From Rhizobium mongolense USDA 1844 (GTDB taxonomy: Bacteria; Pseudomonadota; Alphaproteobacteria; Rhizobiales; Rhizobiaceae), in assembly GCF_000419765.1 (NCBI RefSeq), contig NZ_ATTQ01000004.1:1-64000 (forward strand): 64,000 nt of DNA, in the 5' to 3' direction. Below, piece by piece: positions 28,001 through 35,533 of the stretch (its first letter is position 1; each line of letters opens with the position of its first letter). Below the pieces are notes generated by a model. That model worked only from the letters and a program-made list of their open reading frames with translations. It did no database searches and was not told the origin of the DNA. The position numbers and the translations under genes were made by a program.

Positions 28001-28271
28001 CGCTAGCCTCGACCTCCTCCGAGATCTCCGCGCCACACTCCATGCAGATCAGGTCACCCTCGTGAACAGGATGCCCGTTGGGGCAGGTCCGGCCAGCGGC
28101 TATTGGCGCAAGAACAGGTGACACCGCGTCTATCGACTCACCTTTGCCCGCCTCTCGCACGGTGACTGTTGTCAGATCCCAATTGCAGGTCACACTGTCT
28201 TCTAGGACGCCTTGGCAATAGAATTCACTGAGCGGGCGTTCAGTCTTGCAGTTAGGGCAAAATCTAATCAT
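22020..28271 (-). CDS. Zn-ribbon/(pseudo)kinase/SF1 helicase/nuclease fusion protein
   Basis: The 2083-residue protein contains, in order: a Cys-rich N terminus (CPNC at 5-8) and a second zinc ribbon (CPNG..CMECG, 63-80); a Ser/Thr-kinase-like domain (about 110-360; H227-R228-D229, N234, APE at 273-275); a long helical region (400-930); and an SF1 helicase with Walker A GPPGTGKSQT (972-981), DEAS Walker B (1632-1635), GDEKQ (about 1656) and VTRAR motif VI (about 1900). It ends in a restriction-endonuclease-like domain (about 1975-2083; D2004, E2020-x-D2022, in the pattern LDFAI..GIECD). In the kinase the DFG Asp is Gly (TGFG, 248-251), the catalytic-loop Lys is Thr, and no clear beta-3 Lys is seen, so it may be a pseudokinase. 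The start overlaps the radical-SAM stop by 8 bp. Confidence 0.88.
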   Translation of the reverse strand: MIRFCPNCKTERPLSEFYCQGVLEDSVTCNWDLTTVTVREAGKGESIDAVSPVLAPIAAGRTCPNGHPVHEGDLICMECGAEISEEVEASEPIEQESPSDTAPAGHIATEISGWRIEARLPSISAVRERFLAIDQEAGTRGILTLYADGSEPDPSVYDAIQNMPDDHLPRIYEFGRWHERAYEISEEITGGSLAEANFDGSNVGVVNSIVFEIGKALGSFSQAGLRHRDITPSNILIRTHDPLDLVVTGFGSARLSDYDLDIVAPLETTRYLAPEAIAGGVAAASDWWSLGMIALEIATAGACFEGVNPQAFLIHVLTKGVTVPEGLDPSIERLLKGLLARDHRERWQWNELRAWYSGEVVELPAEVIDETDITGKATIVLAGKSYSRASNYALAAAEPGNWDEARTQAARGVVAAWAEDAGFDDAVQSALRRLAHTEGLSDDLRLSMALKILYPAMPLIVKGNIVTPGWLLDHPAEGTDLIFGPSAEILGRLGVEEWLQRMKQRGVSVREKARQFAITLNEEDLQVHLLSSSKARLAALWTEKRRILPDTDHPGLNSLIERRQTTDEDFILLLSAEVGQFRSVDEILDEAQATAERAGVSSFEREHARDLLSRSRRDLHALVDQRLSGFARSGIERIDEWADQFRLDRRISLDRTLVLLSVPAEQWLEPPKQHYVSTLLEYFSKKISGSILRGPLTRMVIGKTTPRLDLTELGTERKPAAALLDLILARTDRAEDLDPAAFGQSETLERRLRSLHSHSTLYKRDTGIDGLYLGFPFLIHRDDRRKPKIAPILLWPVKVVPEVGNRGHATIAFDRDRDEVRLNPAFEGMIGIDASRRWQEAANDLLGRSTLTAADVVDGFGGLSKIEGRSLSKLPGKDTDAEFGHDVISCSAVLFHLAYMGQAIVEDLRQLKSKQLNGSALETALKVTDEPPQSMTREKPSEMERFFTVASDPSQEAAVIEARFAPGLLIEGPPGTGKSQTIVNMVADAIGRKKSLLVICQKQAALEVVKKRLEAEGLEDRIFMVTDINRDREPIIQAIRDQLEAHHNNESNQLWKRDRQNLATRIQAVENDLNGHHAALHKVDEHVGLSYRGLLGDLIEVETPHVPMDAPALRRLLGPFRPAEIAEFAEACGPQARYWLPAHYEGSQLVALKTFNPDPANTATFDEDLKAFIRSETERLEVFTRTDRALSIKDPTPYRSWFDENDRDFVELNDNERNELARWFKLCTLESGSSKASVAETRLRNIHDAMGGLRGSAPVESFRKQTLALSDADLQAWAADAETLTTPPSFFGKINPFRWLRLRKTKSFLQSVGLAPEIAAFDAALRWEQQLRPLRQDLVQTLRPFGEASVASDDLVANDLAVVAVHRADAIASAQVLADKIAQYPVPSQLEAVIARASLSEYESLRDSAHQAFERYEAKQFSRASLENASQWFEPKWVSERLKTIEEDGQNGGAIASILEARPTLEAYQRFRIRANGLPQVALEIFKLLRPKNDQLERVPVHALDEEVRKIVKREAMLAWKTKLENDDPRLLYEAAELEAKIRSVGEAEKAMRRANRQMLTQGIDPVRVASPRDWEPITRLRGQRAQRLREFLEKGPDLGLMELRPVWLMNPDVASRVLPLRKNMFDTVIYDEASQMPVEYALPTLFRGEVVIISGDEKQMPPTAFFASRVENDEADVFDGEELDEDATEVERETYNETWNRREIKDCPDLLQLGKSVLPTTTLQIHYRSAYRELIGFSNSSFYGNRLSVPVRHPDEEIMRAKPIEVIRADGIYSDQTNEIEARRVVQVLADIWREPGNTPTVGVVTFNRKQADLIEEILEKQAERDDWFRNMVARERDRIERGEDVGFFVKNVENVQGDERDYIIFSSTFGKNAQGSFRRNFGVLGQKGGERRLNVAVTRARIKVIMVTSMPIGEVSDMLSSRRKPMIPRDYLQGYLEYARSMSDGDFKNGRTLLDRMLTERSGSQNRDEADMDGFAASVAAYLSELGVTADRVNDGGAFSLDFAIEDTETGLYGLGIECDAPRHRILDSARAREIWRPSVLGRSIPIIHRISSYGWYHAREEEKRRLRDAVETAILKEAAE

Positions 28272-28932
28272 TGGTTTGATTTCTCGACGCTCGTACGGAG
28301 CGATCTTGGGTCGTGATGATCTTGTGATTTTGGGCGGATAGGATTGCCGTGAGCCGCTTGAAGTCGTCGCGTGCGGGAATTCCAGCCATCCAGATTTGAC
28401 CTTTGCCGTCCATCATCAGGTCGAACTTACGATCTAACGGCACCACCGTCCGTTGATATGCCGCGAATTTGGCATTCCCAAGCGGGGTCAGAACGTTCAA
28501 ACGCTGATTATCGCTCCCTCGTAAAGCGAGTGTCTGAGAAGCCTCAATGAGGTAGGGATCTGAGATCAGGGCGTCGATCAGTCCGGTCATACTGTCGAGG
28601 TGAACCGCAATGGCTTCGAGAGAATAACCTGAGAAGACAAGGATGTCGGCCGCGATCCGAGATCGCATTTCTGCCAGCAACTCTTTTAGCGCTTCGGGTT
28701 GATCGAATGGTTCGCCGCCAGAGACTGTGACGCCGTCAGCATAGGGTAGCCATTGAGCAATCGCCGACAGAACATCCTGGACGGTCGTTGTCCCGCTGCC
28801 CGTTGCCCAAGTGTCTGCCGAGATGCACCCGGGGCACCGAATTGAACATCCTTGCAGCCATATCCCGATCCGATTGCCCGGGCCGAGCGTTGTGATCGGA
28901 AAATGAATGCGAGATAACGCGATAGCCGTCAT
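28264..28932 (-). CDS. Radical SAM activase-like protein (NrdG/PflA type)
   Basis: The 222-residue protein has the 4Fe-4S motif CSIRCPGC (C-x3-C-x2-C) within GIWLQGCSIRCPGC and the SAM-binding VSGGEPFDQ, typical of glycyl-radical-enzyme activases such as NrdG. Compared with NrdG it carries an extra C-terminal stretch of about 60 residues. No glycyl-radical enzyme or anaerobic ribonucleotide reductase lies near it. It overlaps the AAA+ gene by 4 bp and the helicase gene by 8 bp, so it acts in this operon. Its substrate here is unknown. Confidence 0.9.
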   Translation of the reverse strand: MTAIALSRIHFPITTLGPGNRIGIWLQGCSIRCPGCISADTWATGSGTTTVQDVLSAIAQWLPYADGVTVSGGEPFDQPEALKELLAEMRSRIAADILVFSGYSLEAIAVHLDSMTGLIDALISDPYLIEASQTLALRGSDNQRLNVLTPLGNAKFAAYQRTVVPLDRKFDLMMDGKGQIWMAGIPARDDFKRLTAILSAQNHKIITTQDRSVRASRNQTND

Positions 28933-30767
28933 GATGAGCGCTGTTCCCGCGTAAGCGTTATTGAAGTCACGGCACCCGCTGAGACTTTCTCGATACGGAA
29001 GCTGCCGCTGATCTCTCCGGCGTCGAACAGTGCACGCGACAGCGGATTAGCCAGATGTGCTTCCACCATATTGCGGACACCACGACCGCCATTCGACAGA
29101 TCACGCAGACACATCTCTTTCAGCCCGGCTTTTGCGTTTTCGGAAATCGAAATGTCAAAACCGATCGAACGCGTGCTTTCCAGCAAATTCGCAACCATGC
29201 TGTCAAAGATGGCTTCGGCAATCGCTGGACGGATGAAATCGAAGACGATGACGTTTTCGCCGATGCGGTTGAGGATCTCCGGCCTGTTCAAGTTGAGCTT
29301 GAAGTGCTGATTGATTTCCTCGCGGACCTTGGCTGCAACTACCTCATGAGGCTCGTCAGGCGAAACATTCTGAGTTCGATTTCCGGTGCTGTCCGTACGG
29401 AAAATGCCGAGGTTCGACGTGAACAGGATTACAGCTTCCGAAAAATAGACGCGATCTCCTCGGCCAGATGTTAGTACACCATCATCCAAGATCTGCAGGA
29501 ACTTATCGAGGATCCGAGGATGGGCCTTCTCGATCTCGTCGAAGAGGACAACGCTGAAGGGTTTTTCGCGGATCGCGTTTGTAAGCTCGCCGCCTGCATC
29601 ATAGCCAACATAGCCAGGCGGGGCGCCGATCAAACGCTGATCCGCATGCTCGGCGCTGAATTCTGACATGTCGAAACGGATGTATGCAGACTCGTCGCCA
29701 AAAAGCAGGCTCGTAATCGTCTTTGCCAGTTCAGTTTTGCCGACGCCGGTAGGACCAGCCAGAAACGCGACCCCTCGCGGACGCCCATTCGTAGACGAGC
29801 GGCCGACGCCCGTTACGGCTCGCTTTATGATGTCCAGCATATGGACGATGGCATGATCTTGCCCTTTCACGCGCAAGCGAATGAAGTCTTCGGCTCCCGA
29901 AATCTTCGAACGATCGATCATGCGCCACGGATCGTCAGTCACGCCAACCTTGTAGCGTCGGACGGCATCTGCAATTTCACCGACCTTCAAACCCTCGTTG
30001 CGGCCAAGCTGGGCAATCGCATTCATGTCGGCCAGCAGCAGACCCTCGGTCAGGTTGACGAAGGCGTCGGCCGACTTTTGAAGCGTCTCGTCGGAGGCGT
30101 CCTGAGCATCAGGAAGTGCCCTTAGCAAAGTGCGGGAAAGCGATTTCCGGGTCGCGCTGTCAGGTACGGCAACGGGAATGTTGCGAAGCTTGGGATTATC
30201 AACAGTCAGCCAATCGGGCAGATCGGACTCACGCTCGGCGATCCAGATGATGGTATTGTAGAAGGGCTTACGTCCCGTTCCGGCGGGCCGGGTGTTGGCG
30301 GAGTGGCACACGATTTGAGCGTTGGTGAACAGTGCATGTTCTACCGGCGTAAGCGCGTCTGCGCGATTCACAAGGCGCGACGCAAAGTCCACGATGAGCG
30401 CCGCAGGTTCGCTTGTCGAGGATGTGAAGGAGCTCAGGACATTCCCAAGGATGTCGAGGCCCATGCTCCTGGAATTCTCACTGCCAAGCCCGGTCCGAGC
30501 CATCACTTCCGCAATTTCGGCTTCATTCGTGACGCCGGGCAAACTGAAGCCTGATACAGGCGCGAATTGGATAACGTCCCGGTAGCCACACGCCTCAAGT
30601 TCTTTTTGCAAGCAAAGGGTCAGCGGAAGAGCTGCAACGACGCCAGGGGCAATTTCATATGCTTGAAGGTCGCGTACGTTGCCTGACAGCACGAACTGGC
30701 TTTTGAGCGGAAGAAAGCGAACGAGGTCGCGCAGCCAACGAGGTTTATTGATCACTTTACAATTCAA
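28929..30767 (-). CDS. AAA+ ATPase with ClpB/ClpA-type second domain
   Basis: The 612-residue protein has an N-terminal half (about 20-280) that looks like a degenerate AAA domain: FVLSGNVRDL, then NTIIWIAERESDLP in sensor-1 position, but no Walker A. A complete ClpB-D2-like AAA+ module follows: Walker A GPTGVGKT (338-345), pore loop GYVG (385-388), Walker B VVLFDEIEKAH (406-416), sensor 1 TSNLG (450-454) and a D2-small C-terminal domain. No protease-binding loop is evident, so unfolding or remodelling rather than proteolysis is suggested. It is the first gene of the operon. The start is a TTG at 30767 or a GTG at 30755; neither has a clear ribosome site. Confidence 0.87.
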   Translation of the reverse strand: MNCKVINKPRWLRDLVRFLPLKSQFVLSGNVRDLQAYEIAPGVVAALPLTLCLQKELEACGYRDVIQFAPVSGFSLPGVTNEAEIAEVMARTGLGSENSRSMGLDILGNVLSSFTSSTSEPAALIVDFASRLVNRADALTPVEHALFTNAQIVCHSANTRPAGTGRKPFYNTIIWIAERESDLPDWLTVDNPKLRNIPVAVPDSATRKSLSRTLLRALPDAQDASDETLQKSADAFVNLTEGLLLADMNAIAQLGRNEGLKVGEIADAVRRYKVGVTDDPWRMIDRSKISGAEDFIRLRVKGQDHAIVHMLDIIKRAVTGVGRSSTNGRPRGVAFLAGPTGVGKTELAKTITSLLFGDESAYIRFDMSEFSAEHADQRLIGAPPGYVGYDAGGELTNAIREKPFSVVLFDEIEKAHPRILDKFLQILDDGVLTSGRGDRVYFSEAVILFTSNLGIFRTDSTGNRTQNVSPDEPHEVVAAKVREEINQHFKLNLNRPEILNRIGENVIVFDFIRPAIAEAIFDSMVANLLESTRSIGFDISISENAKAGLKEMCLRDLSNGGRGVRNMVEAHLANPLSRALFDAGEISGSFRIEKVSAGAVTSITLTREQRSS

Positions 30768-31454
30768 CCGACTGTCTTGAAAGCTAACGCTAATGTTAGA
30801 TCACGGGTTGAGTGCAATTAGAACAGGGTATTTGTTTTATCCCTAAAACATTCATGCCGGTTTTTGCCAACAAATAGCAGACCGGTATTCGTAATGCGAT
30901 CGTTTGCTGTGATCAATCGATTTCAGCACTGAAACCAGCAGCACTGTGCACGGTAGGAATACCGGGGCGGACACCTAAGGGTTTAACGAGTTCGGCGCCT
31001 TAGAGCGTGTTCTGTTTAGCCGATTGTTCCCATTTTTGATGGAACGGCTCATGTTTGCCGTCATCAACCCTCGGCAGGCGTCACCGGACATCTCGTGGCT
31101 CAGCACCCTCTTCGATGTGTCAGATGATCTCTCAAACCTTTCGGATCGAGATATAACATCCGATTGCCGACGGGCAGGGCGATGGACTGCTCATAGGTCG
31201 CCAAGAAGCGTGAAATATGTTTCCACCGTGACTTTTGTTGCGGATGCAGAGCGTGCCGTCCCCTATAGGTTTGAGCGAGAGCAACCTCCCGACGCGGTCG
31301 CAACTATAAATGGTAGCACAACTGAAATGTTTCTGAAATAGTAGTCCATCTGCGTTCGGCAGCGACCACTAAAGGCAGCATATCCTCGCCGAGGTATTCC
31401 TTTGTCCCTTGCTGAGCTATCTGTCTGATACACCTCGCCAAGGAAGATTGTTTT
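30768..31454 (+). promoter_or_regulatory. Divergent intergenic region between AAA+ operon and PLD nuclease gene
   Basis: About 690 bp without a supported gene. The half nearest the AAA+ gene (30770-30860) is AT-rich and contains a small dyad TAAC-N6-GTTA at about 30783 and an imperfect one around AGGG..CCCT near 30826, possible operator or promoter elements for the operon. The rest has short non-protein-like frames only. Confidence 0.4.
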
Positions 31455-32666
31455 ATGAAGGTCGAGTTTCTGAATGCTCGCGGAGTTGACGCAACGTTGC
31501 GCCGACTTATCGACGAGCATGTAGAGTTTCATTGGGCAGTTGCCTGGGGGAGTATGACCGGCGCAGCGAAAGTGCTGCTGCGGAACGTTAGCAAAATCAG
31601 AGACGTCACGTTTGGGGTTGCATTTAGTCAGACCGATCCCGATCTAGTGGCAGCCCTGGAGGGCGTCGATCGAGCACGGGTAGCTACAAAATTCTCAGGC
31701 GGTACATATCACCCTAAGTTTTACGGCTTTCGCTCAGGGAGGAAAGCAGCGGCGATCGTCGGTAGCGCGAACTTCACCGCGGGAGGGCTGGACAGGAACT
31801 GGGAGGCTGCGATCCTGGTGACCGGCGAGACTTCTGATCCATTTTTCGTCGACATCTTTAAGTTCACGAAGGCGAGCGCCGATCTGGGCGAGGTAGTCAC
31901 TTCAGAGTTTGCTGCGGCCTATCGCGCAAGCTGCACGCGTGCCAATCGCCTGCCAAAGCCTCCGCGCAATCCAATGGAGGGGCTGCGGCAGATAAAGCCC
32001 GGTGGATTCAGGTCACCGTTAATTTCGATGCCTTGGATGGATTATGTGATGGAGGTTCAGAGTTCCGCGCATCATGACATAGAAAAGAGCCTTGCACTGC
32101 TTCGTACGGCGCAGAAGTGGGTTGCAGATGTGAGGTCATTTTCGCAACTGCGTCCAGAGCAGCGAAAAGCCATCGCGGGAATCATTGGAAGAAATCAAAA
32201 GAACTCGCCTGACCTGAAGCAAGACTGGGGTTGGTTTGGGTCCATGAAAGGTATGGGCGACTTCGCAAATCGCATAGATGAAAACGATAGGAACCTTGCC
32301 CGCGCCATCGACAGTGTACCGCAGAAGGGTCAGGTTACTGTGGAACACTATAAAAAATTCATTCGGCACTTCGAAAAAGCTTTCGACCATTCGACGCGGA
32401 TGGGAGGTGTTCCAACAGCAAGTCGCCTTCTTGCTATGAAGCGACCGGACACCTTCATTTGTATTTGCAGGCCCAACAGGGAGGAGGCTGCAGCTCGGAT
32501 GGAGTTCTCAAAAACAAGGCTCACCTTGGACAACTACTGGGAACAAGTTGTTGAAGTTATCAGGCTATCCGAGTGGTACAACGAGGATAAGCCAGACGGC
32601 GCGGAGGGGGAAATCTGGGAAAACCGCGCGGCCATGCTAGACACAATTTTCTATCGGCCGTCTTGA
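31455..32666 (+). CDS. PLD-superfamily nuclease-like protein
   Basis: The ATG at 31455 has AAGGA upstream and gives 403 residues. The N-terminal third has the phospholipase-D-type catalytic pattern H86-x-K88 (YHPKFYGF) followed by VGSANFTAGGL (about 102-112) and an acidic residue in NWEA. One such motif per chain implies a dimeric active site, as in PLD-type nucleases. The C-terminal half (about 190-403) is unrecognised, with a helical DNA-glycosylase-like feel (GGVPTASRLLAMKRPDTFICI). It is divergent from the AAA+/helicase operon and could be a nuclease effector of the same island, or an independent defence gene. Confidence 0.75.
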   Translation: MKVEFLNARGVDATLRRLIDEHVEFHWAVAWGSMTGAAKVLLRNVSKIRDVTFGVAFSQTDPDLVAALEGVDRARVATKFSGGTYHPKFYGFRSGRKAAAIVGSANFTAGGLDRNWEAAILVTGETSDPFFVDIFKFTKASADLGEVVTSEFAAAYRASCTRANRLPKPPRNPMEGLRQIKPGGFRSPLISMPWMDYVMEVQSSAHHDIEKSLALLRTAQKWVADVRSFSQLRPEQRKAIAGIIGRNQKNSPDLKQDWGWFGSMKGMGDFANRIDENDRNLARAIDSVPQKGQVTVEHYKKFIRHFEKAFDHSTRMGGVPTASRLLAMKRPDTFICICRPNREEAAARMEFSKTRLTLDNYWEQVVEVIRLSEWYNEDKPDGAEGEIWENRAAMLDTIFYRPS

Positions 32667-32986
32667 GGGAGGTGTCCGTAATACTGGGGAATCGCGCTGG
32701 CCCCGTTTTCACGGCGGAGGTAACGGCTGACGACAGTCCTTTTCGGCGCGGACACTGCAATGTTCCAGTGAACCGTATCACCGATCACATAGTTCACGGC
32801 GAGGATCTGAGGCTTAGACGGCAAGTTCCCGCATTTTTCAGGCTCGCAAGTCATTCTCGGCATGGAAACAATTGCCCACAGTCGGTTCGGCACATCCTTC
32901 CTCGCGCACGCAGAAAAGCGATCTCCATGATTGTAGGCGAGCCAAACCTCTGGTGCTTCAGATACCCTGCGCCGTACGGGATACAT
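32651..32986 (-). CDS. Doubtful short reading frame, unknown
   Basis: A minus-strand frame of 111 codons with partly protein-like sequence (ILAVNYVIGDTVHWNIAVSA). It overlaps the end of the PLD gene by 16 bp and has no clear ribosome site. A second protein-like minus frame (32851-33045) overlaps it, so this could be a decayed gene. The rest of 32667-33112 holds nothing I can support. Confidence 0.22.
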   Translation of the reverse strand: MYPVRRRVSEAPEVWLAYNHGDRFSACARKDVPNRLWAIVSMPRMTCEPEKCGNLPSKPQILAVNYVIGDTVHWNIAVSAPKRTVVSRYLRRENGASAIPQYYGHLPQDGR

Positions 32987-33112
32987 GAAGGCATCGCGGC
33001 GATTAAAGTGGATATTGAGGCGCCTTGGCCTCCACAGCGATCCATTGCTACTGAGGTTGGATCAGCACCGCGGAAACTTCCGAAGTAATTCGGTTGGGAT
33101 CGGTTCCGCCGG

Positions 33113-34324
33113 TCAATGTTGAAGCTGACGGACTATCTCATCGTGTGTTTTGAGGGCGATGCACTTTGCGTGATGACTGACCTTCGTTAGGCTCCAATCC
33201 GAAAGCTGCACGATGACGACCTTTTCCTTTGGGTAGATATGGATGAATTGACCGTCGCGGCCATAGGCTGTGAAATCATCTCGACCTTTCCGCAGCCACC
33301 AGAAATACCCGTAACCAAGAATGCAGCTTTCGTCGGATGCGTCGCTCTCGTCTTCAAGCCCACCAAATCGCTCGATGGTCCGAGCCGTGGCAAGCTCGAA
33401 CCATGCGGACGGTATCTTCCCCTTGCCTTTTTGGCGCACGAAGTCGCCGAAACGGGCGAGATCATCGATCTTGGCTCTGAAACAGCATGAGCCGATGGGC
33501 CGTCCGTCTTTGTCGACGTTCCAACGCGCTGCGTGCTTGGCCCCGATCATTGACCAGAGGCCGCGCTCAAACGTCTTGAGCAGGTGCCCGCTTTCTACCT
33601 GACTGGCAGCAACAGGCATGACCATCGCGGCGTCAAGCGCAGAGTAGTTGAAGCGAAGGGCACCACGTCGCCGAATTTTATAGTGCGCGGCAAATTCCAG
33701 TAGCTTTTCCTTACGTGGCGGCTCTCGCACATCATCGTCAAAGCGAAGGGAATCTGAAGGGAACGGCCAGGATGCTTCTTCTCTCCAGCCAATGTCTGAT
33801 CTCATTAGGAGCAGTTGGTTAACCTGGACGGTGGCATAGCCTCGCTCGATCTTTTTCCTCTCACCGGGCTTCAAGAAGCTGCCGACTTGGCGCTGCAACT
33901 GACTTTCAAATTCGGCCTTTGTCCGCAGATGATATTTTTCCGCTAGTACCTGCGCTAGCAGAGTAGATGTGATCGACTTCGTGACGGACGCAATGCCGAA
34001 CATTTTGTCGATGCCATTGGCCTCCTCCTGGCAGCGGATATTTGCGCTGTTATTGAACATCTCTAGGCGAACAACGCCGTTCTTGATGACATACAGACCG
34101 CAAACTCCCAGCGTCGTGGAGTATTCGCGAAGCGGACAGTGCTGCTCGACGGTGCAATACGCCTGGAGTTTTCCCGGATTGGCGATCTTGTTGACCGGCA
34201 GCTTCAATGGGGCGGCTGGCGGTGAAACGGTGACGTTTTTTGGCGGTTCTTGGCCGGACGTTGCGGCGTGAACCTCTGCCGCGAGCAACATGAGAATTGA
34301 AAACATAGCCACGGCAAACTTCAT
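33113..34324 (-). CDS. Exported serine hydrolase, beta-lactamase class C / NylB-like
   Basis: The ATG at 34324 (preceded by GGATGG) opens a Sec signal peptide (MKFAVAMFSILMLLAAEVHA), giving about 403 residues and a periplasmic enzyme. The class C serine-hydrolase motif S-x-x-K is seen in GIASVTKSITS, the Tyr motif in RFNYSALD, and GYGYFWW near the C terminus is typical of the 6-aminohexanoate-dimer-hydrolase (NylB) side of the family. Six or more Cys residues could form disulfides. The substrate cannot be told; beta-lactam resistance should not be assumed. Confidence 0.85.
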   Translation of the reverse strand: MKFAVAMFSILMLLAAEVHAATSGQEPPKNVTVSPPAAPLKLPVNKIANPGKLQAYCTVEQHCPLREYSTTLGVCGLYVIKNGVVRLEMFNNSANIRCQEEANGIDKMFGIASVTKSITSTLLAQVLAEKYHLRTKAEFESQLQRQVGSFLKPGERKKIERGYATVQVNQLLLMRSDIGWREEASWPFPSDSLRFDDDVREPPRKEKLLEFAAHYKIRRRGALRFNYSALDAAMVMPVAASQVESGHLLKTFERGLWSMIGAKHAARWNVDKDGRPIGSCCFRAKIDDLARFGDFVRQKGKGKIPSAWFELATARTIERFGGLEDESDASDESCILGYGYFWWLRKGRDDFTAYGRDGQFIHIYPKEKVVIVQLSDWSLTKVSHHAKCIALKTHDEIVRQLQH

Positions 34325-34464
34325 GGTTTGTCCATCCAAAATGTCAAATTCAGGAAAGGAATTCTGCAGGCGAAAGCACGTATGATGGATTTCGAAATAC
34401 TACTTTAACCTGTAATACAAGCATGACAAGATGGCTGCCTCAGCGAAGAGGAGGGGTGAGCACC

Positions 34465-35451
34465 ATGCGCAAATTCGCAGCCATTGCAGCTGTGGCGATT
34501 TCGGCGGCGTTACCGACGACGTCCTACGCCTGGTGGGATTCGGGCCACATGAGAGTGGCGGCGATCGCCTACGAGCAGCTTTCTCCGCAAGCGAAGGCGG
34601 AAGCGTCCAGGCTACTGAAGCTCAATCCGAAATATGGCGAGTGGGCGGCTGCGGTACCTGCGAAGCCGGACGGCACCCCAGGCGATGTCGATCAGTACGT
34701 CTTTATCCGAGCGGCGGTCTGGGCGGACGATATCAAGACCTACAAAGATTACACTCGCGATAACGACACAGCAACCGGTCCGTACGCAGCCCGCAACGTT
34801 GGGTACTCCGACAAGCTTGTTCACGACTATTGGCACTACAAAGACATCCCATTCTCGACTGACGGATCAACTTGGCCGCCGCAAGACCCCGTGAATGCGG
34901 AAACACAGATCAAGCTCTTCTCCGCAGCTTTGCCCGTTAGCGCAGGAAAGAGCGACGATATCCGGTCGTACGATCTCAGCTGGCTGATCCATCTTATTGG
35001 CGATGTTCATCAGCCGCTGCACAGCACCGCCTATTTCAACAAAGCCCTCCACAAGATGTGGCAGGATAGGGGTAAGCCGGACCTGGGCGACCGAGGCGGC
35101 AACGAGATCACAGTCGTACCCGCCGACGGCAAGGAAACGAAGTTGCATTTCTACTGGGATGGCATCTTCGGTGGGTACTCGACACCGCTAGGCGCAATCG
35201 CTGACAACGGGGCCGACAAAATACCCGCTCCCGCCGATGCCTTTGCAAAAGAGCTCGATCCGGCGCAGTGGCTGGAAGAAAGTCATGATCTCGCGCTGCA
35301 GTTTGCCTATTCAGCGCCGGTCGCGCTCGATCCGACACAGCCAGTGATGTTGACGCGGGAGTATGAAACGAACGCTCGCAAGGTCGCGGAGGCTCAAATC
35401 TCGCTCGCCGGATATCGATTGGCTAATTTGCTGAACGATGCCTTTAAATGA
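34465..35451 (+). CDS. S1/P1-type secreted nuclease
   Basis: The ATG at 34465 is preceded by GGAGGGG and opens a signal peptide; an upstream start at 34423 is less likely. The predicted mature protein starts with Trp (AWWDSGHMRVA), as required for the zinc cluster of this family. Further ligands are visible: WADD, DYWHYKDIPF, HLIGDVHQPLH, DRGGNEI and LHFYWDG. These match the trinuclear zinc site of S1/P1 nucleases, which degrade single-stranded DNA and RNA and remove 3'-phosphates. Of about 328 residues, it is the usual length. It should act in the periplasm or outside the cell. Confidence 0.9.
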   Translation: MRKFAAIAAVAISAALPTTSYAWWDSGHMRVAAIAYEQLSPQAKAEASRLLKLNPKYGEWAAAVPAKPDGTPGDVDQYVFIRAAVWADDIKTYKDYTRDNDTATGPYAARNVGYSDKLVHDYWHYKDIPFSTDGSTWPPQDPVNAETQIKLFSAALPVSAGKSDDIRSYDLSWLIHLIGDVHQPLHSTAYFNKALHKMWQDRGKPDLGDRGGNEITVVPADGKETKLHFYWDGIFGGYSTPLGAIADNGADKIPAPADAFAKELDPAQWLEESHDLALQFAYSAPVALDPTQPVMLTREYETNARKVAEAQISLAGYRLANLLNDAFK

Positions 35452-35533
35452 CTTAACGCCAACGGTCAGAAGTGAGGCGCTGCCTCTATGCTGGCAAATT
35501 TCATGGAAACCGGGAGCGGGGACGAGGTCGCGA

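Noticed and set aside
33113..34324. Beta-lactamase resistance gene
   Set aside because: The S-x-x-K and Tyr motifs fit class C-type serine hydrolases broadly, and the GYGYFWW end is NylB-like; resistance cannot be claimed.
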